From Candidatus Yonathbacteria bacterium CG17_big_fil_post_rev_8_21_14_2_50_43_9 (GTDB lineage: Bacteria; Patescibacteriota; Minisyncoccia; Phycocordibacterales; UBA1550): DNA of 6,405 bases. A program made the translations under genes and the position numbers. Numbering within the stretch: position 1 is the stretch's first letter; each line of letters starts with the position of its first letter. Shown here one piece after another: positions 4,895-6,405 of this stretch. The stretch is from assembly GCA_002771015.1 (NCBI GenBank), contig PCUO01000020.1:1944-8348 (forward strand), written 5' to 3'. A model generated the notes under the pieces. It was not told where the DNA came from. It saw nothing but the letters and a program-made list of their open reading frames with translations, and made no database searches.

Positions 4895-5531
4895 AGTCAA
4901 TGAGTGCTTTAAGCTCTTGAGCGGAACGCGGGTTGTCAGACAACTTGCCATTTATGAAGAATGTCGGAGTGTGGTCAACGCGAGAAAGTTTTGCGCTCTT
5001 TAGGTCGCGTTCAACTTTCGCTTTTACAGCGTCGCTTTTTACATCAGCTTTGTATTGATCAATATTAAGCTCAATCTTTTTCGCGTATCCTTCAAAAATT
5101 ATTTGCGCGGTCACACTTTCAGACCATTCATCCTGATTTTTGAAAAGCATATCAGCCATTTCCCAGAACTTTCCTTGCTTGCCGGCTGCTTCAGATGCGT
5201 ATGCCGCAGGAAGCGCGTTTTTATGCTGAGGAAGAGGGAAGTGACGATAAGTGAATGAGATTTGATCCTTGTACTCTGCAAACATTTCCTCAAGCATTGG
5301 ATAGTATGAACCACAGGCAGGACATTGGAAATCGCTGTATTCTGTGAAAGTCGCTTTTGGTGTTTTTGAACCCTTTGTCCAGTCGGACTCGTCCAAAGGA
5401 ATACTCATTGTTCCGTCTTTGCGAGGAGGTTCAGCAGGCGCGCCTGTAGCAACATGGTATGCGCCGATTCCAGCAATAGCTACAATAAGAGCTGCCGAAA
5501 ACCAAATTATAATTCTTTTTTGTGTATCCAT
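4875..5531 (-). CDS. Membrane-anchored DsbA-family thiol:disulfide oxidoreductase
   Basis: The 218-residue product starts with a basic stretch and one hydrophobic helix (about 7-27), an uncleaved anchor or signal peptide. A Pro-rich linker follows, then a thioredoxin-fold DsbA domain. The active site is C70-P-A-C73, inside the typical YSDFQCPACGSYYP (65-78). The cis-proline loop is TPT (188-190) in HTPTFFING, and the helical insert lies between them. It would face the outside of the membrane and put disulfides into exported proteins. Its reduced form is recycled by the VKOR encoded next in the same unit, overlapping by 20 bases. The start at 5531 is supported by the immediate basic plus hydrophobic segment and by a -10 box nine bases upstream. 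There is no SD. Confidence 0.93.
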   Translation of the reverse strand: MDTQKRIIIWFSAALIVAIAGIGAYHVATGAPAEPPRKDGTMSIPLDESDWTKGSKTPKATFTEYSDFQCPACGSYYPMLEEMFAEYKDQISFTYRHFPLPQHKNALPAAYASEAAGKQGKFWEMADMLFKNQDEWSESVTAQIIFEGYAKKIELNIDQYKADVKSDAVKAKVERDLKSAKLSRVDHTPTFFINGKLSDNPRSAQELKALIDYAITHP

Positions 5532-5540
5532 AATTCAACA

Positions 5541-5549
5541 ATAATACCA
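5541..5549 (-). promoter_or_regulatory. Extended -10 promoter of the DsbA-VKOR unit
   Basis: On the minus strand TGGTATTAT (complement of 5541-5549) fits the TGnTATAAT extended -10 form. No good -35 lies upstream. The -10 ends nine bases before the ATG at 5531, so the transcript would have a leader of only about three bases, effectively leaderless, which agrees with the lack of an SD. Confidence 0.5.
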
Positions 5550-5580
5550 AGATTTTGAATATTTTGGAACCCTAATAATA

Positions 5581-5650
5581 ATCGTCCATTTTTACTATGT
5601 ACGTATAATATACTATAGTATATTATACGTACATAGTAAAAATGGACGAT
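5581..5650. repeat. 70-bp perfect palindrome with no spacer
   Basis: Bases 5581-5650 read identically on both strands: two 35-bp arms meet at the centre (5615/5616) without any loop base, and symmetry stops at 5580/5651. The inner half is almost only A/T (TATAATATAC-TATAGTATATTATA-like), while the ends carry ATCGTCCATT. Each strand contains one TATAAT (5604-5609 on plus, complement of 5622-5627 on minus), but neither has a recognisable -35. It sits between divergent dsbA-like and pgi genes, so a terminator role is not expected. Such a sequence can extrude as a cruciform in DNA or form a very stable RNA hairpin. It may be a dimer-binding operator array, a small mobile palindromic element, or a product of replication template switching. 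I cannot tell which. Confidence 0.95.
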
Positions 5651-5813
5651 GCTCGCCCTATAGACTGAAGTCGTGTAGAATAGGAGGATGAACCCCGTTA
5701 GAGGTCGCATATTTTGTAGAACTGGGAGATGTGACTATACTGATAGCGGATACATTATTAATGAACACTAAAGTAACTACGGAAATTTTTAATAATTTAC
5801 TACCTCTAAAGTG
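5651..5813 (+). other. Stretch between the palindrome and pgi
   Basis: Together with the palindrome this makes a 282-bp gene-free interval (5532-5813). It holds the possible promoter above, an SD-like TAGGAGG at 5681-5687 touching an ATG that opens only a 27-codon frame (5688-5771), and the 7-mers TTAGAGG (5698-5704) and CCTCTAA (5803-5809). The 7-mers are complementary and could pair so as to cover the region just before the pgi start. I recognise no known riboswitch or RNA gene here. Confidence 0.4.
5713..5741 (+). promoter_or_regulatory. Possible pgi promoter
   Basis: TTTGTA (5713-5718), a 17-nt spacer and TATACT (5736-5741) form a plausible sigma-70-type promoter starting near 5748, about 66 nt before the pgi ATG. 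The fit is moderate, and no SD precedes the start codon. A second weak -10 candidate, TTTACT (5796-5801), would give a much shorter leader. Confidence 0.35.
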
Positions 5814-6405
5814 ATGAAATACCAAGGACATTCAAACGAAAGTGGGGGAGCGGTTGACACCAAGCGCGTGGAGGAATATGTCGCAAAAATGCGTCGCGCT
5901 ATGAGTGACAGCGCGTACTCTCTCCCAGAGGCGTCACTCCGCTTGCCATTTGATGAAAATCTTCTAAAAAAATCCAAAACACTTGCAAGTAGACTCGCGG
6001 GACCAAAACTTTCATATATTTTGGACATTGGCATTGGCGGTTCAAACCTTGGAGCAAAAGCGCTATACGAGGCAACTGCCGGAACACTGGATGCGCATAC
6101 CCAGTTTGTGCCAAAAATTCTCTTTGCGGATACATGCTCACCTGAACTTCTTTCTGATATAGTAGAATTACTTTTGGATGAAGTATCGGACAAGGATGAA
6201 ATTATTATTATTGTCGCAAGTAAGTCAGGAACAACCACTGAAACAATTATCAACGCGTCCGTGCTTGTCAGCGCGCTTGAGCAAAAGTTTGGTTCGCTTG
6301 CAGACCGTATTGTGTGTATTACTGATGAAAAGTCACCACTTTGGGTTATGGGAGAGAAACAAAAATTTCATTTGCTCCCAGTTCCAAAAATGGTCGGTGG
6401 ACGAT
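5814..6405 (+). CDS. pgi: Glucose-6-phosphate isomerase, N-terminal part
   Basis: From the ATG at 5814 the frame stays open for 197 codons to the right edge, so the gene is partial. The enzyme interconverts glucose-6-phosphate and fructose-6-phosphate in glycolysis and gluconeogenesis, in the cytoplasm. Family marks seen are GIGGSNLGA (73-81), the phosphate-binding sugar-isomerase (SIS) segment SKSGTTTET (136-144), and KMVGGR (192-197), the beginning of the conserved block that continues outside the window. The N-terminus before the first motif (about 70 residues) is shorter than in the roughly 550-residue E. coli-type enzyme and fits the compact forms near 400-450 residues. A GTG directly before the ATG is also in frame, but a stop at 5793-5795 limits any extension to seven codons. 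No SD is present. Confidence 0.92.
   Translation, partial: MKYQGHSNESGGAVDTKRVEEYVAKMRRAMSDSAYSLPEASLRLPFDENLLKKSKTLASRLAGPKLSYILDIGIGGSNLGAKALYEATAGTLDAHTQFVPKILFADTCSPELLSDIVELLLDEVSDKDEIIIIVASKSGTTTETIINASVLVSALEQKFGSLADRIVCITDEKSPLWVMGEKQKFHLLPVPKMVGGR

Noticed and set aside
5688..5771. 27-codon frame directly after TAGGAGG
   Set aside because: The SD touches the ATG with no spacer, the peptide resembles nothing known, and the frame is too short to support as a gene.
5789..6253. Minus-strand open frame of 154 codons at the right end
   Set aside because: It is antisense to pgi, whose motifs are intact on the plus strand.

Overview
The window reads as a piece of a bacterial chromosome using the standard code. 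It has compact gene spacing, short single-domain proteins, an A/T-leaning composition of roughly 40-45% GC judged by eye, and many genes with no Shine-Dalgarno (SD) sequence. Together with the gene mix (a DUF1189-like membrane protein, a LUD-domain protein, a DsbA/VKOR pair and a PduO-type adenosyltransferase), this suggests a Candidate Phyla Radiation (Patescibacteria/Parcubacteria-like) genome. The lineage is an inference, because no 16S or ribosomal gene is present.

Layout, left to right: (1) the 5' part of a minus-strand cation diffusion facilitator (CDF) metal transporter, running off the left edge; (2) a 100-bp divergent promoter region; (3) a PduO-type cob(I)alamin adenosyltransferase (+); (4) tRNA-His(GTG), whose 3' end is the start of a 28-bp perfect inverted repeat; (5) an MFS transporter (+), ended by a two-way terminator; (6) a small hypothetical protein (-); (7) a 20-bp-arm inverted repeat abutting a promoter; (8) a two-gene (+) unit of a DUF1189-like membrane protein and a LUD-domain protein; (9) a convergent minus-strand pair, DsbA-like then VKOR, overlapping the LUD gene by 12 bp; (10) a 282-bp divergent region with a 70-bp perfect zero-spacer palindrome; (11) the 5' part of glucose-6-phosphate isomerase (+), running off the right edge.

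Functional links: DsbA-like oxidase and VKOR form a disulfide-forming pair at the membrane, where DsbA oxidises exported proteins and VKOR re-oxidises DsbA. The other genes are housekeeping or transport genes with no evident shared pathway.

The coding content is ordinary for such a genome. The unusual signal lies between the genes: a series of long, nearly or exactly perfect inverted repeats at gene boundaries (1077-1136, 1196-1240, 2893-2962, 5581-5650), and -10 boxes placed only 6-9 nt from start codons, predicting leaderless mRNAs for at least four genes. I found no CRISPR array, insertion sequence, toxin-antitoxin pair or defence system.
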